From positions 1-13,584 of the forward strand of contig JAQBGV010000095.1 of the NCBI GenBank assembly GCA_032128395.1: a stretch of 13,584 bases of DNA. The letters run 5' to 3'. The translations under genes and the position numbers were made by a program. Shown here one piece after another: positions 1 to 7,452 of the stretch. Position 1 is the first letter of the stretch; every line of letters starts with the position of its first letter. This DNA is from JAQBGV01 sp032128395. Its GTDB lineage: Bacteria > Planctomycetota > UBA8108 > UBA1146. The notes beneath the pieces are model-generated. The model saw only the letters and a program-made list of their open reading frames with translations, was not told the DNA's origin and did no database searches.

Positions 1-2
1 CA

Positions 3-587
3 CCGACCTCAGGCTCGCTGAGGGTAGCCGGTCACGACATCGCCGAAGAGCCGGTCGAGGCCAAATCGCGGTTGGCCATGATCCCCGACGATCCACAGCT
101 GTTCTCCAGCCTGACCGTGTGGGAGCACCTCGAGTTCATCGCAAAGGTCTACCAGGTCAAAGACTTCGCCGCAGCCGCCGAGGAGCTGCTCGAGCGGTTC
201 GAACTGCTCGATCGGCGTGATTCGCTCGCCGATGCGCTGTCGCGCGGAATGCGCCAGAAGGTCGCGGTCGTCTGCGCGCTCTTGCACAAGCCCGATGTCC
301 TGTTGCTGGACGAGCCGATGACCGGCCTCGATCCGCGCGGCATCCGGACTCTGTTCGAGGCGATCCGAACCAGATCGGTCGCCGGAGCTGCCGTCGTCAT
401 CAGCTCGCACTTGCTCGGCCAGATCGAGCAGCTCTGCACCAAGTTTCTGATCATGGGGGAGGGCACCTCTCTGTTCTTCGGCTCACGCGACGAGATCGGC
501 CACGCCATGCCGGGTCTGCGCGACGACGCTTCGCTGGAGGAGATCTTCTTCCAAGCCACCGAAGGCGGCTCGGCCGACGGCTCATGA
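3..587 (+). CDS. ABC transporter ATP-binding protein (5' partial)
   Basis: This is the C-terminal two thirds of an ABC ATPase that would energise the permease encoded next to it. The reading frame is open from base 3, and the residues before the first internal ATG at 72 (PTSGSLRVAGHD) match the stretch that follows Walker A in this family, so the true start and Walker A lie left of the window. Visible motifs are a Q-loop region in which the usual Gln is replaced (MIPDDPQLFSSLTVWEHL), a variant signature LSRGM, Walker B VLLLDEP followed by the D-loop TGLDP, and the switch histidine in VVISSH. The stop codon overlaps the permease start as ATGA, which indicates translational coupling. The substrate cannot be read from the sequence. 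Confidence 0.93.
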   Translation, partial: PTSGSLRVAGHDIAEEPVEAKSRLAMIPDDPQLFSSLTVWEHLEFIAKVYQVKDFAAAAEELLERFELLDRRDSLADALSRGMRQKVAVVCALLHKPDVLLLDEPMTGLDPRGIRTLFEAIRTRSVAGAAVVISSHLLGQIEQLCTKFLIMGEGTSLFFGSRDEIGHAMPGLRDDASLEEIFFQATEGGSADGS

Positions 588-2218
588 ACCGCGGACTCGT
601 CTATCTGCTCCGCAAGAAACCAGTGGGCTGGACCCGCTTGGTGTCGCGACGGTTCACCGGGGCGAAGCGGGTATCGGTACTTCTGGGGATCGGTACGCTG
701 CTGGCGCTCCTGGTCGGGCCGCAGATCCTAATAATGTCACAGATGAAGGCCGAGCAATTCGCGGCGTCCGCCGAGTCGTTGCGCCTCTGGGGACCACCCG
801 CGCTCCTGCTGTTTGCATTGATGGGGGTGTCGTCGGGGACGGGCGGCCTCTACTTCCGCCAGAGCGAGATCGATTTCCTGTTTCCGGCTCCGATCGGTCG
901 GCGTGAACTGTTGCTCTACCACGTGCTCGGACGGCTGCTCACCGGACTCTTGTCCTCCTTGTGGTTGACGGTCTTCGTGCTGCGGTGGGCGACCCACTGG
1001 TACTGGGGGATTCTCGGCGTCCTGTTCGCTTCGTGGTTCCTGCAGCTCACATCCGAGCTGGGGACGCTGCTCCTCTCCACGGTGTCGGTGCGGGTCACGC
1101 GTTGGGTCAAGCGCGGTGCGTGGCTCGGCGTCGCGATCCTGCTCGGGGGCGGCATGATCGTCGCCCGCCAGCAGATGGCCGGCTCGACGCTGCTCGAGGC
1201 GGCGCACCGGGTCGCTTCATCGACGCCGGTGGTGGTCGTCTCGGCCCCCGCCCGGGTGTTCATCGAAGCGTTTGCCAGCGACACGGCGGGACAGTTCGCC
1301 GGCTGGGGGGTGGCGGGCTTGGGAGTGCTGCTGCTGCTGTTCGGCCTGATCGTTCGGTTCGATGTGGCCTACACCGAGGGGGCGATCCGGGCCAGCCGAC
1401 TCGTGCAGGAACGTCTGCGGCGGATGCGCTCCGGCGGGTCTGCACTCGCGGCGGCAGCGCCAGGATCGGCGCGCTTCTCCGTCCCCACCCTGCCGTGGCT
1501 CGGCGGGGCCGGGCCGTTGATCTGGCGTCAGTGCATCGAAGCGCTGCGAAGCGTTCGGGCCATCGTGTTCACCGGCGTGATGACCATCGGTTTCCCGATA
1601 CTATTCGTGGGAATGCAAAGCGACGGAGACGGCGCTGTTTCGCTGCGTTCGGCCGGATTCATCATGGTGCTGGCGATGAGCGTATTCATGACCCAGAACC
1701 TTGCGCTCGACTTCCGCCGTGACGTGGACCGGATGGCTTTGCTCAAGTCTCTGCCGCTGCCCCCGGCGGCCGTCGCGCTCGGGCAGATCGTCCCGGCGAT
1801 CGTGATCCTGACGGTCCTGCAGGGGCTCGCCTTCGCAGTTCTCTCCCTGGCCTTCGGTGCCGCGATGCCATGGCCCCCGTCGATGCTGCTGCTCTGGGTC
1901 CCTTTCAGTTGGCTGTCGGTAGCGCTCGACAACGTGCTGTTCTTGATGTTCCCGTACCGCTTCTCGGCAGCCGAGTCCGGTCAGTTCCGATTCATGGCCC
2001 GCGCCATGATGGTCATGTTCGTGAAGTTGGTCGGGCTCCTGGTTGCGGGGGGTGTGGCCGCTGGGGTCGGCGCGCTGCTCTACTTTGTCGGCGGCAGGTC
2101 GCTCCTACTCGCCGCGGTGGGGGCGACGATCGTACTCGCCGGCGCGGCCCTGGCGTCGACCATCGCGCTCGGTCGCATCTTCGGCAACTACGACATCAAC
2201 AAGGACGTCGCGGGGTAG
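584..2218 (+). CDS. ABC exporter permease, multi-pass membrane protein
   Basis: This 544-residue integral membrane protein is the probable partner of the ATPase encoded immediately upstream. Hydrophobic segments recur along its length, for example around residues 30-50, 65-85, 105-135, 180-195, 235-255, 320-345, 400-430 and 475-530. Charged cytoplasmic stretches such as AIRASRLVQERLRRMRSGG and DFRRDVDRMALLKSLPLPP separate them. The arrangement of two membrane blocks around a polar centre, with FLFPAPIGRRELL near residue 95 and the RDVDRMALLKSLPL stretch near 375-390, resembles the putative ABC exporter permease family (ABC_export type). This family is usually encoded beside a DrrA-like ATPase. 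The ATG at 584 overlaps the upstream stop. I am confident of the class but not of the cargo. Confidence 0.88.
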   Translation: MNRGLVYLLRKKPVGWTRLVSRRFTGAKRVSVLLGIGTLLALLVGPQILIMSQMKAEQFAASAESLRLWGPPALLLFALMGVSSGTGGLYFRQSEIDFLFPAPIGRRELLLYHVLGRLLTGLLSSLWLTVFVLRWATHWYWGILGVLFASWFLQLTSELGTLLLSTVSVRVTRWVKRGAWLGVAILLGGGMIVARQQMAGSTLLEAAHRVASSTPVVVVSAPARVFIEAFASDTAGQFAGWGVAGLGVLLLLFGLIVRFDVAYTEGAIRASRLVQERLRRMRSGGSALAAAAPGSARFSVPTLPWLGGAGPLIWRQCIEALRSVRAIVFTGVMTIGFPILFVGMQSDGDGAVSLRSAGFIMVLAMSVFMTQNLALDFRRDVDRMALLKSLPLPPAAVALGQIVPAIVILTVLQGLAFAVLSLAFGAAMPWPPSMLLLWVPFSWLSVALDNVLFLMFPYRFSAAESGQFRFMARAMMVMFVKLVGLLVAGGVAAGVGALLYFVGGRSLLLAAVGATIVLAGAALASTIALGRIFGNYDINKDVAG

Positions 2219-2268
2219 TGCGTTTCAGGACCGCCATGGTTGATCGATCACCGCGACAGGCACGCTAC

Positions 2269-3315
2269 TCAAGGACTGCCGAGCAGCCGGTCGATCCGAT
2301 TCACGATCGGGGTTCCCGCGTACTTCTCGCGGAGCTCAGCCAGACGCTTCCGGATGACCTCCTTGTCGACCTTGGGGTTCTCTGCGACCGCCTCGACCTT
2401 CGCCAGGTCCTTCTCCCCCTTCAGTTCCTCCTGGAACGCACTGTCCTTCTTCCACGCGGCGAGATTCGCGTCCGCCTCGTCCGCCTTCGGCACCGACTTG
2501 AAGAGTCGGACCGCCAGCTCGAGTCGCTCGCGGGCGATGGAGGGATACCCGGCCTCGCGTCGCTTCGCGCTCTCTTCGATCAAGCTCTCGACGCCGCGTT
2601 CGAGGTTGTCGAGGATCAACTGCGCCTGCTCGCGGGTCGCCGCCGCGGCGTCCTGTTGATCGAGGAGCTTCTTGGCACCGCTGTACGCGCGACCGTACTT
2701 CCCGGTGACGTACGAACGACCGATTTTTTGGAGGTCGGGTAGGAAACTCGCGATCGGTGCAACGAAAAACGAATCGAGCAGTTCTTCGACCGTCTTCGCG
2801 ACCTCGCCCGCCGTCTCCGGGGAGGTGTTGAAGCCGTGCCAGCGGACGATCCCGCTCCGGTCGAGAACGATCGTGGTCGGAGTGCCGGCGCTCCCTCCGA
2901 CTCCGAACTTGTGGATGATTTTCTCGTCTGCATCTCGCATGACGGAGAACTTCCATCCCTCCGCCCTCAGTCGCTCCCGAATCTTCTCCTCATCCGCCAT
3001 CCACGGGTAAGTGTCCTTCTCGAACGCGGTGGCGACCGCCACCACGCGAACTCGGGCGTCCCCCTCGTACTGCGCAAAGAGCTTCTGCGCATGGGGGAGC
3101 GAGTTCGACATGCAGGTCGGTCAGCCGAGTTGGAAGAGATCGAGGACCACGACCTGACCGATCAGGTCCGCCTTCTGCCACGCGGGCCCCTGTACCGAGT
3201 GCGCGAGCTCGAAATCGGGACAGGCCTTGCCGACGAGGGGGCCGGCCTCGTTGCCGAGCGCTCCGGCAACTCCGAGCGTGAGGACCAGGCCGCAGGTGAG
3301 CGGGATCCGTCTCAC
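2269..3315 (-). CDS. Exported TlpA-like thioredoxin, probable selenoprotein (Sec65)
   Basis: This is a probable extracytoplasmic thiol-disulfide oxidoreductase of 348 residues, if the TGA at 3121-3123 is read as selenocysteine. The GTG start at 3315 is preceded by GGAGG four bases upstream and opens a signal peptide (MRRIPLTCGLVLTLGVAGALG). The thioredoxin domain spans about residues 24-185. It contains the beta strand VVVLDLFQLG, then TGA-Pro-Thr-Cys at 65-68, which is exactly the CxxC position, the helix after it (SLPHAQKLFAQ), and the cis-proline motif GTPTT near residue 146. Residues 186-348 form a charged, alpha-helical extension without a catalytic motif. If TGA is taken as a stop, the gene splits into a short secreted stub and a 280-residue product lacking the active site, and neither makes sense alone. 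The gene is convergent with the permease gene, and no clear terminator is seen in the 50 bases between them. Confidence 0.85.
3060..3097 (-). promoter_or_regulatory. Candidate bacterial SECIS hairpin for the TlpA-like gene
   Basis: In the mRNA this lies 24-61 bases after the TGA. CCCCC (3093-3097) can pair with GGGGG (3060-3064). Above an asymmetric internal loop, TGCGCA (3086-3091) pairs with TGCGCA (3071-3076), enclosing a nine-base apical loop that begins with G. The distance from TGA to the loop (35 bases) is at the long end of what is known for bacterial SECIS elements. A competing helix nearer the TGA (GCATG with CATGC) is possible. I assessed the pairing by eye and calculated no energy. 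Confidence 0.5.
3121..3123 (-). other. In-frame TGA, candidate selenocysteine codon (residue 65)
   Basis: On the minus strand this TGA sits between FQLG and PTCMSNS in an otherwise continuous thioredoxin frame, replacing the first cysteine of a CxxC motif to give UxxC. The same gene ends with a normal TGA at 2269-2271, so the codon would have two meanings according to context. Confidence 0.8.
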
Positions 3316-3319
3316 GGTT

Positions 3320-3324
3320 CCTCC
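3320..3324 (-). promoter_or_regulatory. Shine-Dalgarno GGAGG deciding the GTG start at 3315
   Basis: GGAGG lies four bases before GTG 3315. The alternative in-frame ATG at 3360 has no such motif and would place 15 polar residues ahead of the signal peptide, so the GTG is preferred. Confidence 0.6.
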
Positions 3325-3500
3325 GTTCAGCGACCGGGTGGGCCGATCGCAGGGGACCACGGGTACGCAACGCCGCCGACTCTACCCGACCGCACGGGAG
3401 GAATCACCCGGGGCGGGGATGCGAGCGTAGGTCGAGGAGACCACTTCGTCGATAGTCCTGCTCTGGCCACCGTTGGGAGACACCGAGTGACCCCCTGAGG

Positions 3501-3584
3501 GGCTCCGCGCAGCGTTGCCAGTTTCATCTTCGCCTCCCACCTGCAGGATGACGAAAGATGGGCCAGGCACCGCTGTGCGGAGCC
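3501..3584. repeat. 84-base imperfect inverted repeat / REP-like copy A
   Basis: GGCTCCGCGCAGCG (3501-3514) pairs with CGCTGTGCGGAGCC (3571-3584) over 14 positions, with one G-U wobble on the plus strand. Inner pairs continue with TGCC/GGCA and CATCTTCG/CGAAAGATG, the latter with a one-base bulge. The loop contains the palindrome CCTGCAGG. The element begins 15 bases after the stop of the DinB gene, so on the minus strand it could be a 3'-end or terminator structure, although no T-tract follows. Its right half is shared with a second copy at 9055-9095. The surrounding gap 3316-3598 shows nothing else I can name. Confidence 0.6.
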
Positions 3585-3598
3585 GATCCACATACTCT

Positions 3599-4123
3599 CT
3601 ACATTCCGTAGAGCGTCCCCGTATGAACGGGTTTTCCCTGTAGCTTGAGGTAGTAGTAGAGCTGCGCCTTGTGCTGGTGAAGGTGGCCGATCATCCCGAG
3701 GAGCTGGGTCCCGAGTGGCATCGGAAGAGGGTGCCACGGTGCGGCGACCATTTTGCTCGCGAGATTCTTCTCCCCCGCCTGGTCGATCATCTGAATCGCG
3801 AGCTTCTTGTCCGCGTCCAACTCTGCAATCGCCTCGGCGACGCTCTTTGTCGTCGGCATCTTCTCCGCGGGGGGAAGCATCTCTTCCGGTGACATCTCGG
3901 AAATGTCGACTCCGTCCGGCATCCCCCAGTCCCCGGTCACGAACCCCTTCATGCAGTGCCCGCACGCGGTCGGGATGTGCTTCAGGAGCTGCCCCATCGT
4001 CATCCAGTTGTGGCCGGTCTCCGGGCGCCAGTCCAGACTGCCCTCGTCGACGAGCTTCATCATCCCCACGGTGGCGGGGTAGGCCCCCTCGATTTGGGCT
4101 TTCAAGGTCTCGGTCCAGTTCAT
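3599..4123 (-). CDS. DinB-family protein
   Basis: This 174-residue four-helix-bundle protein belongs to the DinB/DfsB superfamily of putative metal-dependent enzymes, many of which handle small thiols or are uncharacterised. The family pattern is clear: WRPETGHNWMTMGQLLKHI (helix with His49), then a C-terminal helix GHLHQHKAQLYYYLKLQGK carrying His147 and His151. These three histidines would form the metal site. An additional CGHC motif at residues 54-57, just after the first histidine helix, is unusual for the family. The ATG at 4123 is chosen because AGAGGAG lies seven bases upstream. An in-frame start further upstream at 4204 would add a low-complexity leader with no family resemblance. 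The specific reaction is unknown. Confidence 0.85.
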   Translation of the reverse strand: MNWTETLKAQIEGAYPATVGMMKLVDEGSLDWRPETGHNWMTMGQLLKHIPTACGHCMKGFVTGDWGMPDGVDISEMSPEEMLPPAEKMPTTKSVAEAIAELDADKKLAIQMIDQAGEKNLASKMVAAPWHPLPMPLGTQLLGMIGHLHQHKAQLYYYLKLQGKPVHTGTLYGM

Positions 4124-4130
4124 TTCATGT

Positions 4131-4137
4131 CTCCTCT
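4131..4137 (-). promoter_or_regulatory. Shine-Dalgarno AGAGGAG for the DinB gene
   Basis: The motif stands seven bases before ATG 4123 and decides between that start and a longer frame opening at 4204. The 163 bases between this gene and the divergent gene at 4287 should hold both promoters, but I could not pick out convincing -35/-10 pairs. Confidence 0.6.
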
Positions 4138-4286
4138 CTTCGAAATCGGTACGGGGGTCCGGCGGGCCGCCCCGCATTCCAACACCCCACCCCGATGGGA
4201 TCAACTAGGAGGCTCTCGGAACGTGCCTCGGAGCCGCTCTGCCGTTACCATGGCGCGGACTCCCCGAACCAGAAGGCAGGACCACT

Positions 4287-6134
4287 GTGCTCCGACGCTT
4301 TTCGCTCCCCGCACTCTCCACCGTTCTCCTGCCCCTCGCCCTCTTTCCGCTGAACCTCTGCGCCCAGGGGAGCTCCGATTCCTGCGCGGCGGCGAGCGCG
4401 ATCGGGATCGGGGTCACCTCGTATTCGACGACCGCGGCCACGACCGATGGCCCGCTCTCGTGCGCGCTGATCGGGAACGACGTCTGGTTCCTGTTCACGG
4501 CACCGAACACGGGATCGTGGAAGTTCGACCTTTGCGCGAGCACGAACTACGACGCCGCGATGGCGATCTACCCCGACACGGCGCCGTGCCCCCCCTCGGA
4601 CGGAGACGAGATCGGGTGCAACGATGATGCGTGCGGCGGAGGTGGGCCTCCCGTGATCGTTCTCGGTCTTCTCGCCGGGGACACCGTTCGTCTTCAGGTC
4701 GGAGGGTGGAGCAGCGCGGTCGGGACCGGCGAGATCTTCATCTCCGAAGTCCCTCCGCTCCCCGCCGATGCGGACATCCTCGTCGGTGAGATTTCGACCT
4801 TCACGCAGTTCGGCCGCGAGGGGAGCGAGGTGGGGTGCGGTCTCCTGTCGGTGACCTGCAACGCGGGCGCGGAACCCCTCGATTGGTTCGGCAACCCCGA
4901 CCCGCGTCACCCGTTCATCACCTCGGCGACCTATCGTCTTGAGGGTGACCGACTGATGCAGATCGGGATGTCGTTCGCGAAACACGGCTTCTCTGCGGCG
5001 CAGGCGGATGGTTGCAGCCTCGGGTGCACACCGTTCCCGAACGGCACCCGACTCGGCAGCGGCTGCTCCGACACCTACGGCGCGGGCACGAATGCCAACC
5101 AGAGCAACCTCGGCCCTCGGAGCGAAGTCGATCCGTGGACCGGAGATTTCGACTTCGCGACATCTGCCCTCGGCGGCGGCCCGTTCGACGGGGTCGAGAG
5201 GCGCCTGCGGATGCAAGACGACGACCTCGATGTCTCGCAGCACCCCGGCGCCGAGTGGATCTGCGAAGTCTACGTCCTCGCCCACGACGACTCCGAGCAC
5301 ACGAACAGCATCGCCTGGCAACCCTTCGTACCGAACGGAACGCCGGGGGGGACGTGGAGCTTCGACACCAGCGCGACCACGACCGTGGGGGCGGCGATCG
5401 CCGCCTGGCCCGGCGCAACCATCGCCGAGGTGATGGACCCCGCGCTCGACGACGGCCGGGTCTATCTCGCCGCAAAGGTGATCGACCTCGGAAACGGCAC
5501 CTGGCGGTACGAGTACGCGATCCAGAACCTCGACCTCGCCGGTGGGATCGGCACTCTCTCCGTCCCCGCGACCGCGTCGGTCACCATCACCGACATCGGA
5601 TTCCACGCCGCGAATCAGTTCGAACCGGGATTCGACGACCAGCCGTGGAGCACCGAGCGCACCGCGGACTCAGTCCTCTGGTCGACCGACCCGGAGGCAG
5701 CCGCGACGCCGCAGAATCCGCTGCGCTGGGGTGCCCTCTACAACTTCTGGTTCACCGCGGACTTCCCCCCCGTCCCGGCCGACCTCACCATGGGAGTGCA
5801 TTTCGTGACGACGACCCCGACCCTCGGCGCGTCTTCGGTCGGGCCAGAAGGGACGCCCCCCGGGGTCAGCTTCCGTCGAGGCGACGTGAACGTGGACGGC
5901 CTGCTCGACATCGCGGACCCGGTCTTCGACCTCGGGTGCCTCTTCCGTTGCTTCCCCTCCTGCAGGGACGCTCACGACTCGAACGACGACGGCGCGTGGA
6001 ACATCGCGGATCCGGTGTACACGCTCAACTACCTGTTCCAGCAGGGTCCGCAGCCGTCACTCCCGTGGCCAGGGTGCGGCATCGACGAGACTCTGAGCAT
6101 GCTCGACTGCCAGTCATACCCAGGATGTCCATAA
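4287..6134 (+). CDS. Secreted protein with PPC-like N-terminal and dockerin-like C-terminal domain
   Basis: This 615-residue secreted protein has no recognisable catalytic motif. The GTG start has GGCAGGA about six bases upstream and opens a signal peptide (MLRRFSLPALSTVLLPLALF) with likely cleavage after LCA. Residues about 30-155 form a beta-rich module with DVWFLFTAPNTGSWKFDLC and YDAAMAIYPD, resembling pre-peptidase C-terminal (PPC) domains. Residues about 160-525 are a Cys- and Gly-rich region of unknown function with LGSGCSDTYGAG and LGPRSEVDPWTGDF. Residues about 528-600 contain two loops of the type DxNxDGxxxxxD (DVNVDGLLDIAD and DSNDDGAWNIAD), as in type I dockerins and in the surface proteins of Planctomycetes. 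The cysteine-rich tail ends with CQSYPGCP. The gene is convergent with the S41 peptidase. It may be a cell-surface or matrix protein. Confidence 0.85.
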   Translation: MLRRFSLPALSTVLLPLALFPLNLCAQGSSDSCAAASAIGIGVTSYSTTAATTDGPLSCALIGNDVWFLFTAPNTGSWKFDLCASTNYDAAMAIYPDTAPCPPSDGDEIGCNDDACGGGGPPVIVLGLLAGDTVRLQVGGWSSAVGTGEIFISEVPPLPADADILVGEISTFTQFGREGSEVGCGLLSVTCNAGAEPLDWFGNPDPRHPFITSATYRLEGDRLMQIGMSFAKHGFSAAQADGCSLGCTPFPNGTRLGSGCSDTYGAGTNANQSNLGPRSEVDPWTGDFDFATSALGGGPFDGVERRLRMQDDDLDVSQHPGAEWICEVYVLAHDDSEHTNSIAWQPFVPNGTPGGTWSFDTSATTTVGAAIAAWPGATIAEVMDPALDDGRVYLAAKVIDLGNGTWRYEYAIQNLDLAGGIGTLSVPATASVTITDIGFHAANQFEPGFDDQPWSTERTADSVLWSTDPEAAATPQNPLRWGALYNFWFTADFPPVPADLTMGVHFVTTTPTLGASSVGPEGTPPGVSFRRGDVNVDGLLDIADPVFDLGCLFRCFPSCRDAHDSNDDGAWNIADPVYTLNYLFQQGPQPSLPWPGCGIDETLSMLDCQSYPGCP

Positions 6135-6240
6135 GAGGCAGAGGAACCGACGAGGACAGGAACATGCCCGAAGAGCAATTCGGCGAACATCCTTCGACCG
6201 CCAGAGGGCGGATCGCCGGGGATGCAATGGGTCGCCAGAT

Positions 6241-7452
6241 CTAGTGGGCCGATTTCAGAAGCCACTCTCGGGCGCGCTCGAGCTCGCTGTTCTTCCCGGA
6301 TTGGAGCTCTGCCGGCACCGCCTCGACCGGCTCGTCCGGCTCGACCCCGTGGAACTCGATCCCTTTCCCGTGAGGGCCCTGACGGGAAGCCACCGAGTAG
6401 CGGATCGTCGCGATCCCGCTCGGCAGAGGAAAGAGCTGCTTCGTGCTCGACGAGCCGGCCGTGGTGGCACCGAAGAGGCGCGCCTTGTTGTCCCGCACCA
6501 GGTCGCGTGCAAAGGTCTCGGCGGCCGAGATCGCTCCGGCGTCGATGATCACCGCGACCCTCTTCCCGAGTCCCTCGCAGGTGCTCGCGAGTGATGCGTC
6601 GTAGCCTCCCCCGGAGTTGCCGCGCAGATCGACGATCCAGCCGTTCACCTCGGGGTGCGCGGTGAGCGCGGCTGCGATCCCCGACACCACCGACTCGTCC
6701 ATTCGGCGGAGATAGAGCAAGCCGATCCCTCCTTCGAGGAGCCCGTGCGCCACCGACCGACCCGACTCCACCAGATCCGGCGGGAGGTGATAGTTGTGCT
6801 CCCAACCCTTGAGTTCCTGGTTCGCGACGAGGGTGACCTTCTGCTCTTTCTTCCCGTCCTGGTAGTGGATCGTGACCTTCGAGCCTCGTTCCCCGGCGAA
6901 TGCAGTGCGGTACTCGAAGAAGCGTGCACGCTGTGGGCTCGAGAAGAACCCTCCGAGTTGCCAGGTCTGCTGTGTGCGCATCTCGAGTGCGGCGCGCGCG
7001 GGTGTGCCGTCGATCCGAGTGATCACCGTTCCCGGGGTGAGGAGGCTCTTCAGGTTTCCCGCACTCGACATCACGACCACACGTCCCCGCGTCGCTGGGA
7101 GTAGCGCGACTCCGGGCCAAGCCAGGTCGCTCTTCGGCCAGCCCGGCTTGAGATCCTGGATCTCGCAGTGTCCGTCACGAAGCCCCTTGAGAGCGTCGAT
7201 CAATACCGGCGTGAAGTCCGCATCGCTTCGGCAATGCTGCGCCCGCGCAGCGAGCTGCTTCTTGCGAGCCTTCCAGTCCTTCTCGATCCCCTTCAACCCG
7301 AAGAAGGGATAGTGGGAATCGAGCTCGGCGAAGAGGGCTGCGAGATCCTCGAGGTAGGGGTTCTTCTGCTGTCGAATCGGTGACGCGCCGACTGCCGCGG
7401 TCGCGGCCACGAGGGCGGCCAGGATCAGGAAGAAGACGCTACGCCGAAACAT
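6241..7452 (-). CDS. S41-family peptidase, exported
   Basis: This 403-residue serine peptidase of the C-terminal processing/tricorn-core superfamily probably acts outside the cytoplasm, given the N-terminal hydrophobic signal (VFFLILAALVAATAA). Landmarks in order are LRDGHCEIQD with His95; a PDZ-like segment at about 125-150 (LLTPGTVITRIDG); the oxyanion-loop motif VDLRGNSGGG at 274-283; the catalytic serine Ser309 in ISAAE; and the GVEPD motif at 369-373. The lysine expected about 25 residues after the serine in CtpA-type enzymes appears to be Ser334, although a Lys occurs at 338. This suggests the tricorn-like His/Ser/Glu arrangement instead. The ATG at 7452 lies 14 bases inside the upstream thioredoxin-like gene, indicating translational coupling. 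The substrate is unknown. Confidence 0.9.
   Translation of the reverse strand: MFRRSVFFLILAALVAATAAVGASPIRQQKNPYLEDLAALFAELDSHYPFFGLKGIEKDWKARKKQLAARAQHCRSDADFTPVLIDALKGLRDGHCEIQDLKPGWPKSDLAWPGVALLPATRGRVVVMSSAGNLKSLLTPGTVITRIDGTPARAALEMRTQQTWQLGGFFSSPQRARFFEYRTAFAGERGSKVTIHYQDGKKEQKVTLVANQELKGWEHNYHLPPDLVESGRSVAHGLLEGGIGLLYLRRMDESVVSGIAAALTAHPEVNGWIVDLRGNSGGGYDASLASTCEGLGKRVAVIIDAGAISAAETFARDLVRDNKARLFGATTAGSSSTKQLFPLPSGIATIRYSVASRQGPHGKGIEFHGVEPDEPVEAVPAELQSGKNSELERAREWLLKSAH

Noticed and set aside
2219..2268. The palindrome TGATCGATCA as a terminator between the convergent permease and TlpA-like genes
   Set aside because: It has no loop and no T-tract; it is a short palindrome likely by chance.
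2269..3360. Reading the TlpA-like locus as two genes (79 and 280 residues) or as a pseudogene
   Set aside because: The two parts are in the same frame, separated by a single TGA at the catalytic Cys position, with no other lesion. The second part would start with no ribosome site and lack its active site.
4245..5606. A 453-codon minus-strand frame opposite the dockerin-like gene
   Set aside because: It is low-complexity Arg/Gly/Val-rich sequence without domains, while the plus strand carries a signal peptide and clear calcium-binding loops.
6135..6240. A terminator in the convergent gap after the dockerin-like gene
   Set aside because: Only a five-pair stem (CCGCC, loop AGAG, GGCGG at 6198-6211) without a T-tract is visible, which is too weak to call.
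5012..6244. A 410-codon plus-strand frame overlapping the same gene
   Set aside because: It is an arginine-rich out-of-frame shadow of the secreted protein gene.
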